Positions 26,055 to 33,905 of a stretch of 58,479 nucleotides of DNA are shown in pieces. The stretch is from contig JBEKOB010000018.1 in NCBI GenBank assembly GCA_049522195.1, positions 1 through 58,479 of the forward strand. Reading direction: 5' to 3'. The notes beneath the pieces were generated by a model that saw nothing but the letters and a program-made list of their open reading frames with translations, was not told the origin of the DNA and made no database searches. The first letter of the stretch is position 1. Each line of letters opens with the position of its first letter. The position numbers and the translations under genes are program-made. Source of the DNA: UBA9647 sp049522195 (GTDB lineage Bacteria; Bacteroidota; Ignavibacteria; UBA10030).

Positions 26055-26140
26055 AATTGCGAATTGCGAAATGAGAATTGCGAATTGTTTTCAACGGAAT
26101 CTCACAATTCGAAATCGGCAATTCGAAATAGGCAATTCTA
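26055..26140. repeat. 7-nt-period degenerate array, right flank of four-helix-bundle gene
   Basis: Five 7-mers on AATTGCG at 26055-26089 and, two bases out of phase, five on AATTCGA/AATAGGC at 26106-26140, ending at the hpnD stop codon. The second block is inverted relative to the array at 25651-25678. Confidence 0.75.
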
Positions 26141-27031
26141 TCAGGCTGGTAGTTCTGTCCGAATGAACCGGTGGAAATTCTTCGGGAGTTTGTTTCGGAG
26201 GCGGAGAATCATCGCCACGAGGAACTTGACAGGCGAGCCAAGGCGTATGCGTTTGGAGAATACATCGTAGTTCGCTCGTTCAATGCGAAGCAGCAACAGG
26301 TAGTAGATGTTTCCCATGGCCCGCGCAGCAGTGAACAGGGGTTTGTCCTCTTCTGCAAGGCAGCTCTTTGCCGTGCGGTAGTACGTATGGGCCCGCTCGC
26401 ATTCGAATTTCATCAGCGCGCGAAACCGATCATTGTACACCGAGTTCATCAACTCCTCTTCGGAGTACCCGAACTGCCGGAGGTCCTCTTTCGGGAGATA
26501 GATCCTTCCCTTCTTCGCGTCAGTTTTGATATCGCGCAGAATGTTTGTCAGTTGAAGCGCTATACCGAGGTTGACGGCGTACTGTTTCGTCCGCTCGTGA
26601 TGGTACCCGAACACTTCGGCGCAGATGAGTCCGACGGTCGATGCAGCACGGTAACAATACTGCTCAAGTTCCCCGAAGGTCTCATACCTGTTCTTGACAA
26701 GGTCCATCTCCATTCCCTTCAGGAGATCGAGGAAATGTTGGGTCGGGATGTGGAATTTCTGTATGACGCTGACAAGCCTGTTTAGAATTGCGAATCGGGA
26801 AACACCCTGGAGAGCCAGCTGCAGCTCATTCGTCCATACAAGAAGGCGGTGGTACTTCTCTTTGACGTCTGCCTCCTCATCGACGATATCGTCGGAGTAC
26901 CGGCAGAAAGCATAGATGGTCTCGATCGCCTCGCGTTTTGGCGGGGGAAGAAAGAGGATCGGAAGCAGAAAGTTGCTTTTCCGCGGCGATCCCAGCTCTG
27001 GAAGAATTATGTCGATGGTGTGGGCTGACAC
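26141..27031 (-). CDS. hpnD: Presqualene diphosphate synthase
   Basis: Head-to-head condensation of two farnesyl diphosphates to presqualene diphosphate. 296-residue trans-isoprenyl synthase with the two Asp motifs: DDIVDEEAD near residue 48, and DIKTDAKKG with RIYLPKEDL after it. The GTG at 27031 lies 6 bp after the hpnC stop. A short stretch of the coding sequence (26786-26800) matches the neighbouring 7-nt array in 14 of 15 bases. HpnD rather than HpnC is assigned from gene order and the YLPKEDLRQFG motif; a phytoene synthase role is the alternative. Confidence 0.87.
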   Translation of the reverse strand: MSAHTIDIILPELGSPRKSNFLLPILFLPPPKREAIETIYAFCRYSDDIVDEEADVKEKYHRLLVWTNELQLALQGVSRFAILNRLVSVIQKFHIPTQHFLDLLKGMEMDLVKNRYETFGELEQYCYRAASTVGLICAEVFGYHHERTKQYAVNLGIALQLTNILRDIKTDAKKGRIYLPKEDLRQFGYSEEELMNSVYNDRFRALMKFECERAHTYYRTAKSCLAEEDKPLFTAARAMGNIYYLLLLRIERANYDVFSKRIRLGSPVKFLVAMILRLRNKLPKNFHRFIRTELPA

Positions 27032-27037
27032 AGATGC

Positions 27038-27919
27038 TTATCCTATGAATGATGAAACCAACAGCGACGCTTTGTTGAAGAATGACAGCGTCGGGCGCTG
27101 CGAGAGCACGTCGTACTCTGCCTCTTCAATCTTCTGCAGAATCCGGGTTCCCCCTTTCCAGGTGAGCCGGAGTTCCAGGCGGAGGTCCCTCCCAACTTCG
27201 GTCAGCAGCGGTTTCCCCTCCCCGAACATCTGCCGGGTCCGGTCAACCTGATAGCACATCAGGTCTTTAAACGCGGAAGTGAAACTGTGCTGGAAGAGTT
27301 CTTCCTCAGAATACCCGAACTCCCGAATATCATCCAGTGGAATGTACACCCGATCCTTCAGCAAGTCAACTGAAACATCCTGCCAAAAATTCGTCAACTG
27401 CAGGGCGGTACAGATGGAATCCGATGATTCCAGGGTCGCTTCACTGCGATAGTTAAAAAGCAACAATATCAGCCTTCCGATGGGATTGGCCGAGTTTTCG
27501 CAGTATGCCAGCACCTCCTCGAAATTCTCGTACCTATGCGTTGTCACATCCGAACGAAAAGCCCGCAGGAGGCTTTGGAAGAGCTCGATTGGTATTCCGA
27601 ATCGATCCACCGTTTCGCGCAGCGCAATGAACACAGGATGATGTGCGTGCCCGCGATACGCATCGATAAGGTGTTCCTCCCACTCTGAGAGACTGTCCAT
27701 CCGTTCTGCTGTCGTCAGGCCGGGCTCATCAGCATAGTCATCTGCTATGCGGGCAAACGAGTAGATCGAGTAAATGTGGCGACGCATATCCTTTGGCACC
27801 AGGACCGAGGCAACTGGAAAATTCTCATAATGATCCCGCGTCAGGTGCTCACAGAATTGGAAAGCCTGAGGTACCGTCCATGAACGGCGCGAAACCTTTT
27901 TCAAATCATGAGTTATCAT
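27038..27919 (-). CDS. hpnC: Hydroxysqualene synthase HpnC
   Basis: Converts presqualene diphosphate to hydroxysqualene. 293 residues, same fold as HpnD: SFARIADDYADEPG holds the first Asp motif, NFWQDVSVDLLKDRVYIP the second. The N-terminus (VPQAFQFCEHLTRDHYENFPVAS) is typical of HpnC. First gene of hpnC-hpnD-hpnE. Squalene made here could feed hopanoids or another triterpenoid, but no squalene-hopene cyclase is in the window. Confidence 0.88.
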   Translation of the reverse strand: MITHDLKKVSRRSWTVPQAFQFCEHLTRDHYENFPVASVLVPKDMRRHIYSIYSFARIADDYADEPGLTTAERMDSLSEWEEHLIDAYRGHAHHPVFIALRETVDRFGIPIELFQSLLRAFRSDVTTHRYENFEEVLAYCENSANPIGRLILLLFNYRSEATLESSDSICTALQLTNFWQDVSVDLLKDRVYIPLDDIREFGYSEEELFQHSFTSAFKDLMCYQVDRTRQMFGEGKPLLTEVGRDLRLELRLTWKGGTRILQKIEEAEYDVLSQRPTLSFFNKASLLVSSFIG

Positions 27920-28066
27920 ACGTGGACGACGAGATCCGGTCGGTGTTTCAGCAAAGTGGCGGCGGGGTGGTTTACAGGGATGATCTTTCCTGCCGCAAAA
28001 CGCGAAAGAATATCAGTAAACCGGAAGCGAAAAGCAAGCCAACAAGAGCCGGGGAAAAGCGGGTGT

Positions 28067-28146
28067 ATCGGGTGATCTCAACATCGGGTGATCGGGTCAT
28101 CCAACCATCGGGTCAACGGACAATCGGATGATCGGGAGATCGGGTC
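28067..28146. repeat. Array of ten 8-nt units
   Basis: Ten octamers in exact phase, built on ATCGGGTG/ATCGGGTC, with three diverged units (for example ATCCAACC). No spacer structure, so it is not a CRISPR. It lies in the hpnC/TPR intergenic region. Confidence 0.85.
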
Positions 28147-28225
28147 GTGAGACGATCAAAGCAGCGGGAGCCCGGCTCTGGCTCGTTGTGAGACTACAAG
28201 GAGCCCAACTGCGCTACTTCGTTTC

Positions 28226-28254
28226 TTGCATCTGGAAACCGCTTTTTCTATATT
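28226..28254 (+). promoter_or_regulatory. Sigma-70-type promoter of the TPR gene
   Basis: TTGCAT, 17 bp, TATATT, about 60 bp upstream of the preferred GTG start at 28316. The -10 box is identical to that of the fab operon promoter. Confidence 0.6.
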
Positions 28255-28315
28255 CACGGCACTTACAGAGTCGCTTTCTCACCACCGGACATTCATCTCA
28301 AGAGACTACACCGCC

Positions 28316-30232
28316 GTGAAACCACTTCGAATTCTCTGCATATGTGTTTTCTTCTGTGCCGGTTTTGGCTTCTCGCCTGCGCAAAACATCTCCGTGCAGC
28401 TGAAGGTACGGGAGTCGAAGCTCTTCGGCTTGAAGGGTGAGCGATTCGCGAAATTCGAGCTCGCATCCCGAAGTCGCACACTTCCGCTCGCAGGCGATAG
28501 TGTGAACGCCGGACCGTTCTACACCTTCGTCGTTCGCCCGGATGGCGATTGGACAATGGATGCTGATTTCGTGCAGGAAGAACTTCCTAAGCTCGTTCTT
28601 CTTCAGAACAATCAAACCATCCTGATCGGATGGAAGACTGATATTGTCACGGACTCGGCGGGAACATCAATCCTCGTGGGATACCCGAAAGACCTGAAGC
28701 TTCATCAACCGTTTACGGTTCAATTCGGACTGGGCGGGGCAAGCAGCAAAGGAACCCTTTCGATTCCCCAGGAGTATTGGCCGGGATACTCCACACTCAC
28801 CAGGACGAACCAGGCCGCCGACAATGCTGTTGCGGAGAAAAGGTATCGTGATGCGATCGCTCTCTATGAGCGCCTGATGCGGGCCGATTCTCTTCAGATC
28901 TTTCCACAATCAAAAGAATTCGCGGACCGGCGCGCGCGCTGCTTCGAAGGAATCGTCTCGGAAACACGTTCTGCATTTCTGTCGGCAACACAATCGCCTT
29001 CAACACCTCTCAAAGAGAGAATCTCCCAGATCGATCAATTGACACCGCAGGTCCAATTTGTTCTCGATTCGCTGCCGAGCCCTTCACTCAGAATCAGCGG
29101 AACGGATTCGTCCGCGAAACCACTGATCGATCAGGCAAAGGATGTGCTCTCGAAAGTGAAGTCAACGCGCGATTCTCTGCAGCGCGCACAGGATGATCTC
29201 ACAGTCCGATGGATCAGTGAAGGAGCAGCGACCGGCAAGAATGGACCACAATACGAGCGAATCATTGAGATCCTGACGTACGCATTTTCCTCACTCGATT
29301 TCGCTGACACGACCATCCACCCGTTGAGCATCACGATCACGCCCGAGGCTCAGGCATTGCTGCAAAAGCATAACCTCCAGGAATCGTATGACATCTTTGT
29401 GCGTCAGGCAAACGAGCGATTCCAGAAGAGAATACCCCCCTTTCCGCCTGCGTTCCTGAGCAATCTTCAGAAAGATACCGCCTCATTTCCACTGCCGTTC
29501 TATCAAATGCTGAAAGCGATCCAGGATTACTACAGCGGTGCCTACCCTGGCGCCCTCGAGGCGATTCGGCTGGTCTTTCGAACGTGCTATGATGCCGAAC
29601 TCTCGCGTCGGTTCGACAACATACGGGTTCTGATCAATCTCCGCATGCGACCAAACCGTGCCGATCTTATGACTATGTTAGGCGAAGCCACGGCAGCGGA
29701 GAAGTCAGGCGACAAGGATCTCGCAAGCGATCGCTATACGGCAGCGCTCAGACTTGCACCTGACTGCGCCTACCCCGCATATCTGTGTGGCAGACTCTTT
29801 GCCCGGATCGGCGATCCCATTCGTGCCCGGTCATTCTTCGAGCGTGCCTACGAGATCGATTCTCTGTATCTCAGCGCGTATCGCGATGCGTGGACACTCT
29901 ATCAAAGCTCAGGCAATTTCAAAGCGATGATTGATGTTTTGACCCGCGCGCTGAGTAAAGGAAACGACTTCTGGGAGACGAACATCAATCTTGGTATTGC
30001 CTACCTAGGAGACGGCAATCTCCCTCAGGCAATCAGACAATTTGAGCGCGCACTTGAGTTGAGCCCCAACAACTATCAGACGAATGTTCAGCTCGGACTA
30101 GCGTACCAGACGGCGAAGGACTATCAGAAAGCCCGCGATTACTACAACAAGGCGATCTTTATCGACCCACACCGGTTGGAAGCAGTAGAATCCCTTCAAA
30201 AGCTCGACGAACTCCAGAAAGCGGGGCGCTGA
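28316..30232 (+). CDS. Exported TPR-repeat protein
   Basis: 638 residues from the GTG at 28316, which places a signal peptide (KPLRILCICVFFCAGFGFSPAQ) at the N-terminus; an upstream in-frame ATG would put 30 residues in front and lies on the promoter. The first ~180 residues look like beta-rich periplasmic domain (KLFGLKGERFAKFELASRS); the middle is helical. The last ~170 residues hold TPR units (ASDRYTAALRLAPDCAYPAY, LGIAYLGDGNLPQAIRQFER, LGLAYQTAKDYQKARDYYNK). Probably a periplasmic scaffold; partner unknown. Monocistronic, with a terminator at 30281-30318. Confidence 0.8.
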   Translation: MKPLRILCICVFFCAGFGFSPAQNISVQLKVRESKLFGLKGERFAKFELASRSRTLPLAGDSVNAGPFYTFVVRPDGDWTMDADFVQEELPKLVLLQNNQTILIGWKTDIVTDSAGTSILVGYPKDLKLHQPFTVQFGLGGASSKGTLSIPQEYWPGYSTLTRTNQAADNAVAEKRYRDAIALYERLMRADSLQIFPQSKEFADRRARCFEGIVSETRSAFLSATQSPSTPLKERISQIDQLTPQVQFVLDSLPSPSLRISGTDSSAKPLIDQAKDVLSKVKSTRDSLQRAQDDLTVRWISEGAATGKNGPQYERIIEILTYAFSSLDFADTTIHPLSITITPEAQALLQKHNLQESYDIFVRQANERFQKRIPPFPPAFLSNLQKDTASFPLPFYQMLKAIQDYYSGAYPGALEAIRLVFRTCYDAELSRRFDNIRVLINLRMRPNRADLMTMLGEATAAEKSGDKDLASDRYTAALRLAPDCAYPAYLCGRLFARIGDPIRARSFFERAYEIDSLYLSAYRDAWTLYQSSGNFKAMIDVLTRALSKGNDFWETNINLGIAYLGDGNLPQAIRQFERALELSPNNYQTNVQLGLAYQTAKDYQKARDYYNKAIFIDPHRLEAVESLQKLDELQKAGR

Positions 30233-30280
30233 CCTGCCTTTTTTGTTTTCGTGATTCTTCGTATATTGGATGCGTTCCGG

Positions 30281-30318
30281 AATCCTCAAAACGGTTGGAC
30301 CTTTGAGGATTTTTTTTC
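30281..30318 (+). terminator. Rho-independent terminator between the TPR gene and tRNA-Leu
   Basis: AATCCTCAAA (30281-30290) and TTTGAGGATT (30302-30311) form a perfect 10-bp stem followed by eight T. It ends only 8 bp before the mature 5' end of the tRNA, so the tRNA promoter must overlap it or read through it. Confidence 0.8.
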
Positions 30319-30325
30319 ATTTCAA

Positions 30326-30407
30326 GGGCGGATGGCGAAATTGGCAGACGCGCTAGCCTTAGGAGCTAGTGGGGTAACCCGTGGGGGTTCGAGTCCCCCT
30401 CTGCCCA
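30326..30407 (+). tRNA. tRNA-Leu (anticodon UAG)
   Basis: Class II tRNA. Acceptor arms GGGCGGA (30326-30332) and TCTGCCC (30400-30406) pair fully (one G-U), discriminator A at 30407. Anticodon stem CTAGC/GCTAG encloses loop CTTAGGA, anticodon TAG. There is a variable stem GGG-TAA-CCC and a T arm GGGGG-TTCGAGT-CCCCC. The CCA end is not encoded. It lies 94 bp upstream of tig. Confidence 0.96.
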
Positions 30408-30501
30408 CAGAGCACCACCGTACAGAGGAATCCATACTGATTCCCCCCTTTGGTCACGCACTTAGACTGAAGCGCACACATCGTTAGAAAGGAGTGTTGT
30501 C

Positions 30502-31791
30502 TTGGAAGTCAATGTTCATACGCTTACGGAGGTCTCCCGGGAAGTTGAGATCGAGGTCAATGCTGAGGAATTGCAGCCCTATTTTGACAAAGCATACCGC
30601 GAGTACGGTCCAAAGATCGATATCCGGGGATTCCGGAAAGGGAAGGCCCCTGTTGAACTTGTCAAGAAACTCTACGGTGAGATGATCGAGCATGAATACC
30701 TCGACAAGCTTGCAGGCGAGTTATATCGCAGGGTCGTAAAAGAAAAAGACCTGAAGCCGATCGGCGATCCAACGCTGACCGATATGAAGTACGACCGTGG
30801 ACAGCGGTTTTGGGTGAAAATCCAGTACGACATTCGTCCTGCCATTACGCTCAATCAGTACAAGGGGCTTTCCGTAGAGACAGTGGTGCATTCCGTAACT
30901 GACGATGAGCTGGAAGACGAGCTTATGCGCATTCGGAAGGTCAACAGTTCACGCGAAGAAGTCGAGAAGGTGACAAACGATGAACACGTCGTCACCGCCG
31001 AACTTCAGGAATTCGACGATACCGGATTCCCCATCATCGGCAAGAAGACTGACAATGCCAGATTCTACCTGGCAGATCCCCAGCTCGAGCAGCCATTCAA
31101 GGACGCCCTTCAGGCCACGCAAAAGGGGAACGAACACGAGATCAAGTTTGAGCACCAGCACGAGGACCATACGCACAAAGTGAATATGAAGGCGAAGGTC
31201 ACGAAGGTGGAGAAAGTGGTCCTGCCTGAGCTGGACAACGAGTTCGTGAAGAAGATCACGAAAGAAAAAGTCACGTCGTTTGAGGAATTCAAGAAAGGGA
31301 TTCGGGAAGACCTGCAAAGCTACTGGAAGGAGAAGAACCGTCGGGGTCTCATCAACGCCATCGTCAGCGAGATCATCCGCCTGCACGAGTTCCAGGTGCC
31401 TGAGTCACTGATCCGCAGCGTGCTGGAGAACCTGCTCGAGGAGATCAAGGGACAGTATCCTAACAAGCAGCTTCCGGCCGACTTCGATACGGAGAAGTTC
31501 TTCCAGGAGAATCGTGCCTACGCAATCTTCCAGGCAAAGTGGGCGTTGTTGCGGGAGGAAATCGTCAAGGCAGAGAACCTGACTGTCGACGATGCGGCTC
31601 TCGTTGCGCTTGCCGAGCGGGAAGCGCCGAAAATTGGGATTGATAAGGAACGATTAATCACGTACTATAAATCGTCTGATCAGATCAGAGATCGCCTTGT
31701 TGGCGACAAGCTTATGGACCTGCTGATCAGCAGCACAAAGATCAAAGAAGTTGATGATACCACGTTGCCGAACCAACTTGTGAAAGGATAG
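30502..31791 (+). CDS. tig: Trigger factor
   Basis: Ribosome-bound chaperone with peptidyl-prolyl isomerase activity. 429 residues starting from a TTG with a strong ribosome site (AAAGGAG). The N-terminal ribosome-docking motif is seen as RGFRKGKAP, followed by helix PVELVKKLYGEMI. The PPIase-like middle domain (DEHVVTAELQEFD..GF) is degenerate, and the C-terminal helical arms contain PESLIRSVLENLLEEIK. Classical order tig-clpP-clpX follows. Confidence 0.96.
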   Translation: MEVNVHTLTEVSREVEIEVNAEELQPYFDKAYREYGPKIDIRGFRKGKAPVELVKKLYGEMIEHEYLDKLAGELYRRVVKEKDLKPIGDPTLTDMKYDRGQRFWVKIQYDIRPAITLNQYKGLSVETVVHSVTDDELEDELMRIRKVNSSREEVEKVTNDEHVVTAELQEFDDTGFPIIGKKTDNARFYLADPQLEQPFKDALQATQKGNEHEIKFEHQHEDHTHKVNMKAKVTKVEKVVLPELDNEFVKKITKEKVTSFEEFKKGIREDLQSYWKEKNRRGLINAIVSEIIRLHEFQVPESLIRSVLENLLEEIKGQYPNKQLPADFDTEKFFQENRAYAIFQAKWALLREEIVKAENLTVDDAALVALAEREAPKIGIDKERLITYYKSSDQIRDRLVGDKLMDLLISSTKIKEVDDTTLPNQLVKG

Positions 31792-31799
31792 AATGCTCC

Positions 31800-32432
31800 A
31801 TGAGTGCATCGAAATTTGAGGTCTACAACCAACTCGTTCCAATCGTTGTAGAGACCACCGGTCGAGGAGAAAGAGCGTACGACATCTATTCACGGCTGTT
31901 GAAGGAACGGATCGTGTTCATAGGGACAGCGATTGACGACACGATCGCAAGCCTTGTGATTGCACAATTGTTGTTCCTTGAATCCGAAGATCCCGACAAG
32001 GATATTCACATCTACATCAATAGTCCGGGCGGCAGTGTGACGTCCGGCCTTGCGATTTATGATACGATGCAGTACATTCGGCCTGAGGTTTCAACCATTT
32101 GCATCGGCATGGCCGCAAGCATGGCGGCAGTCCTCTTGACGGGTGGTGCGAAAGGAAAACGGACTGCACTTCCCAACGCACGCGTGATGATTCATCAACC
32201 GTGGGGAGGCGTTCAGGGAACGGCGTCCGATATTAGTATTCAGGCCGAGGAAATCCTCAAGACAAAGAAGCGGATCAACGAGATTCTCTCAGCGCATACA
32301 GGCAAACCGGTGGAGGTCGTTGAGAAGGACACAGACCGCGACTACTACATGTCATCGCAGGAAGCAAAAGATTACGGCTTGATTGACAATATCCTGATCA
32401 AGCGGATCGGGGACGCAAAGAAAGAGAAGTAG
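31800..32432 (+). CDS. clpP: ATP-dependent Clp protease proteolytic subunit
   Basis: Serine protease chamber used by ClpX. 210 residues with the complete triad: Ser in GMAASMAAVL, His in ARVMIHQPWGG and Asp in KDTDRDYYMS. NSPGGSVTSGLAIYDTMQ supplies the oxyanion and handle region. Starts 8 bp after the tig stop. Short N-terminal propeptide. Confidence 0.98.
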   Translation: MSASKFEVYNQLVPIVVETTGRGERAYDIYSRLLKERIVFIGTAIDDTIASLVIAQLLFLESEDPDKDIHIYINSPGGSVTSGLAIYDTMQYIRPEVSTICIGMAASMAAVLLTGGAKGKRTALPNARVMIHQPWGGVQGTASDISIQAEEILKTKKRINEILSAHTGKPVEVVEKDTDRDYYMSSQEAKDYGLIDNILIKRIGDAKKEK

Positions 32433-32490
32433 CCGTCCGACGACATCAGAACTCTTGAACACTATCGGGCAATAAGATGTTGGGTACGCT

Positions 32491-33750
32491 ATGAGCCAGA
32501 AAACAAAACAGGGGGAAAAGATCGCCTGCTCGTTCTGCGGACGTTCGTCTGATGAAGTCAACAGCATTATCGCAGGACCAGATGTGTACATCTGTGATCT
32601 GTGCGTCTCGAGTTCCGTCGATATCATTCGGAACAACATGGCTGCTATCAGCGCGAAGAAGCAGACCGCGCGAGGCACGCTGACCCCCGTCGAGATCAAG
32701 AAAGCGCTTGATGAGTTTGTCATCGGTCAGGAACACGCCAAGCGAACCCTGGCCGTGGCGGTGTATAACCACTACAAGCGCATTGACTCCAACGATAATC
32801 TTCACAATCTGGATGAAGTGGAGATCGAAAAGAGCAATATTTTGCTCATCGGTCCCACCGGAACAGGCAAAACTCTCCTCGCCCAAACACTCGCCCGCAT
32901 TCTCGATGTTCCCTTCGCAATCGCCGACGCAACAACGTTGACGGAAGCCGGCTATGTCGGTGACGATGTCGAAACGATTCTCGTCTATCTGCTTCAGAAC
33001 GCTGAGTACAATATCGAGAAGGCTGAGCGGGGGATTGTCTATATTGATGAAATCGACAAAATCAGCCGGAAGAGCGACAGTGCGTCGATCACCCGCGATG
33101 TGTCTGGCGAAGGCGTGCAGCAGGCATTATTGAAGATCCTCGAGGGAACGGTTGCAGGCGTGCCACCAAAAGGCGGCCGAAAGCATCCTGAGCAGAGTCT
33201 GATCAACCTCAACACGAAGAACATCCTTTTCGTTTGCGGCGGTGCCTTTGAAGGGCTCGACAAGATTATCGAGCGTCGTGTTAGTCAGAACCCCGTTGGC
33301 TTCGGTGCAGATCTCCACGGCAAGAAGACCCGATCATCCGACACCTATCTTTCGCAAGTTGAACCTGACGATCTGCTGAAATACGGCCTCATCCCCGAAT
33401 TCGTCGGCCGGTTGCCTGTAGTGGCGACGTTGCACTCGCTGAACGAGACCGCGCTGTTGAACATCCTGACAGAACCGCGGAACGCGCTGGGCAAGCAATA
33501 CAAGAAGCTCTTTATGATGGAAGGCGTGGAGCTGGAATTCGAGAGCGCTGCGTTGAGCGCTGTCGTTACGAAGGCGGTCGAGCGTGGAGGCGGTGCCCGT
33601 GCACTGCGTGCAATTGTCGAGGAGGTTATGCTCGATATTATGTATCAGCTTCCGTCGCGTCAGAATGTGTCCAAGTGCATCATCACAAAAGACACGATCG
33701 TCAAGTCGAAAGAGCCGATATATCTGTACGAGGAAAGAAAAAGCGCGTAG
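32491..33750 (+). CDS. clpX: ATP-dependent Clp protease ATP-binding subunit ClpX
   Basis: AAA+ unfoldase that feeds ClpP. 419 residues: N-terminal zinc domain (CSFCGRSS and ICDLC, four Cys), Walker A GPTGTGKT, Walker B VYIDEIDKI, pore loop around AGYVGDDVE, sensor-2 region GGGARALRAIVEEV, and the ClpP-binding loop in the neighbourhood of NPVGFGADL. It follows clpP after 58 bp and ends the tig-clpP-clpX operon. Confidence 0.98.
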   Translation: MSQKTKQGEKIACSFCGRSSDEVNSIIAGPDVYICDLCVSSSVDIIRNNMAAISAKKQTARGTLTPVEIKKALDEFVIGQEHAKRTLAVAVYNHYKRIDSNDNLHNLDEVEIEKSNILLIGPTGTGKTLLAQTLARILDVPFAIADATTLTEAGYVGDDVETILVYLLQNAEYNIEKAERGIVYIDEIDKISRKSDSASITRDVSGEGVQQALLKILEGTVAGVPPKGGRKHPEQSLINLNTKNILFVCGGAFEGLDKIIERRVSQNPVGFGADLHGKKTRSSDTYLSQVEPDDLLKYGLIPEFVGRLPVVATLHSLNETALLNILTEPRNALGKQYKKLFMMEGVELEFESAALSAVVTKAVERGGGARALRAIVEEVMLDIMYQLPSRQNVSKCIITKDTIVKSKEPIYLYEERKSA

Positions 33751-33760
33751 TCGGGTTTCG

Positions 33761-33890
33761 AGTTTAAAGTTTTAAGTTTAAAGTTTGAAGTTTCAAGCTA
33801 ACGGCTAACAGCCAACTGCTAATAGCAATCCACCATACCGCTCCACGATCCACTTTTTTCCGTTCACTATTCACTCTTCACTTTTTACTC
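33761..33890. repeat. 7-nt-period degenerate arrays between clpX and lptD
   Basis: At 33761-33830 ten 7-mers drift from AGTTTAA-like units (five) into GCTAAC-type units (five). A second block of four TTCACTN units stands at 33863-33890. They fill the gap between convergent genes; no hairpin with a U-run was seen. Confidence 0.75.
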
Positions 33891-33905
33891 CCCAGCTCCT
33901 CCCGG

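Larger units (their letters stand above)
25646..26140 (-). mobile_element. Putative intervening element carrying a four-helix-bundle gene (hpnD/hpnE boundary)
   Basis: The gene at 25675-26037 is bracketed by two arrays of degenerate 7-nt units that are inverted relative to each other; ATTTCGAATTGC at 25646-25657 has its perfect reverse complement at 26118-26129. The whole is co-directional with hpnD and hpnE. There is no transposase. It resembles in layout the element in the helicase gene at 53.5-53.9 kb. Limits are approximate. Confidence 0.5.
27920..28315. other. Intergenic region between hpnC and the TPR gene
   Basis: About 395 bp with divergent genes on both sides. It contains an 80-bp array of ten 8-nt units (28067-28146) and a good promoter for the TPR gene (28226-28254). 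No ORF with support was seen. Confidence 0.6.

Noticed and set aside
28067..28146. Possible CRISPR array
   Set aside because: Units are 8 nt, contiguous and degenerate with no unique spacers; no cas genes in the window.
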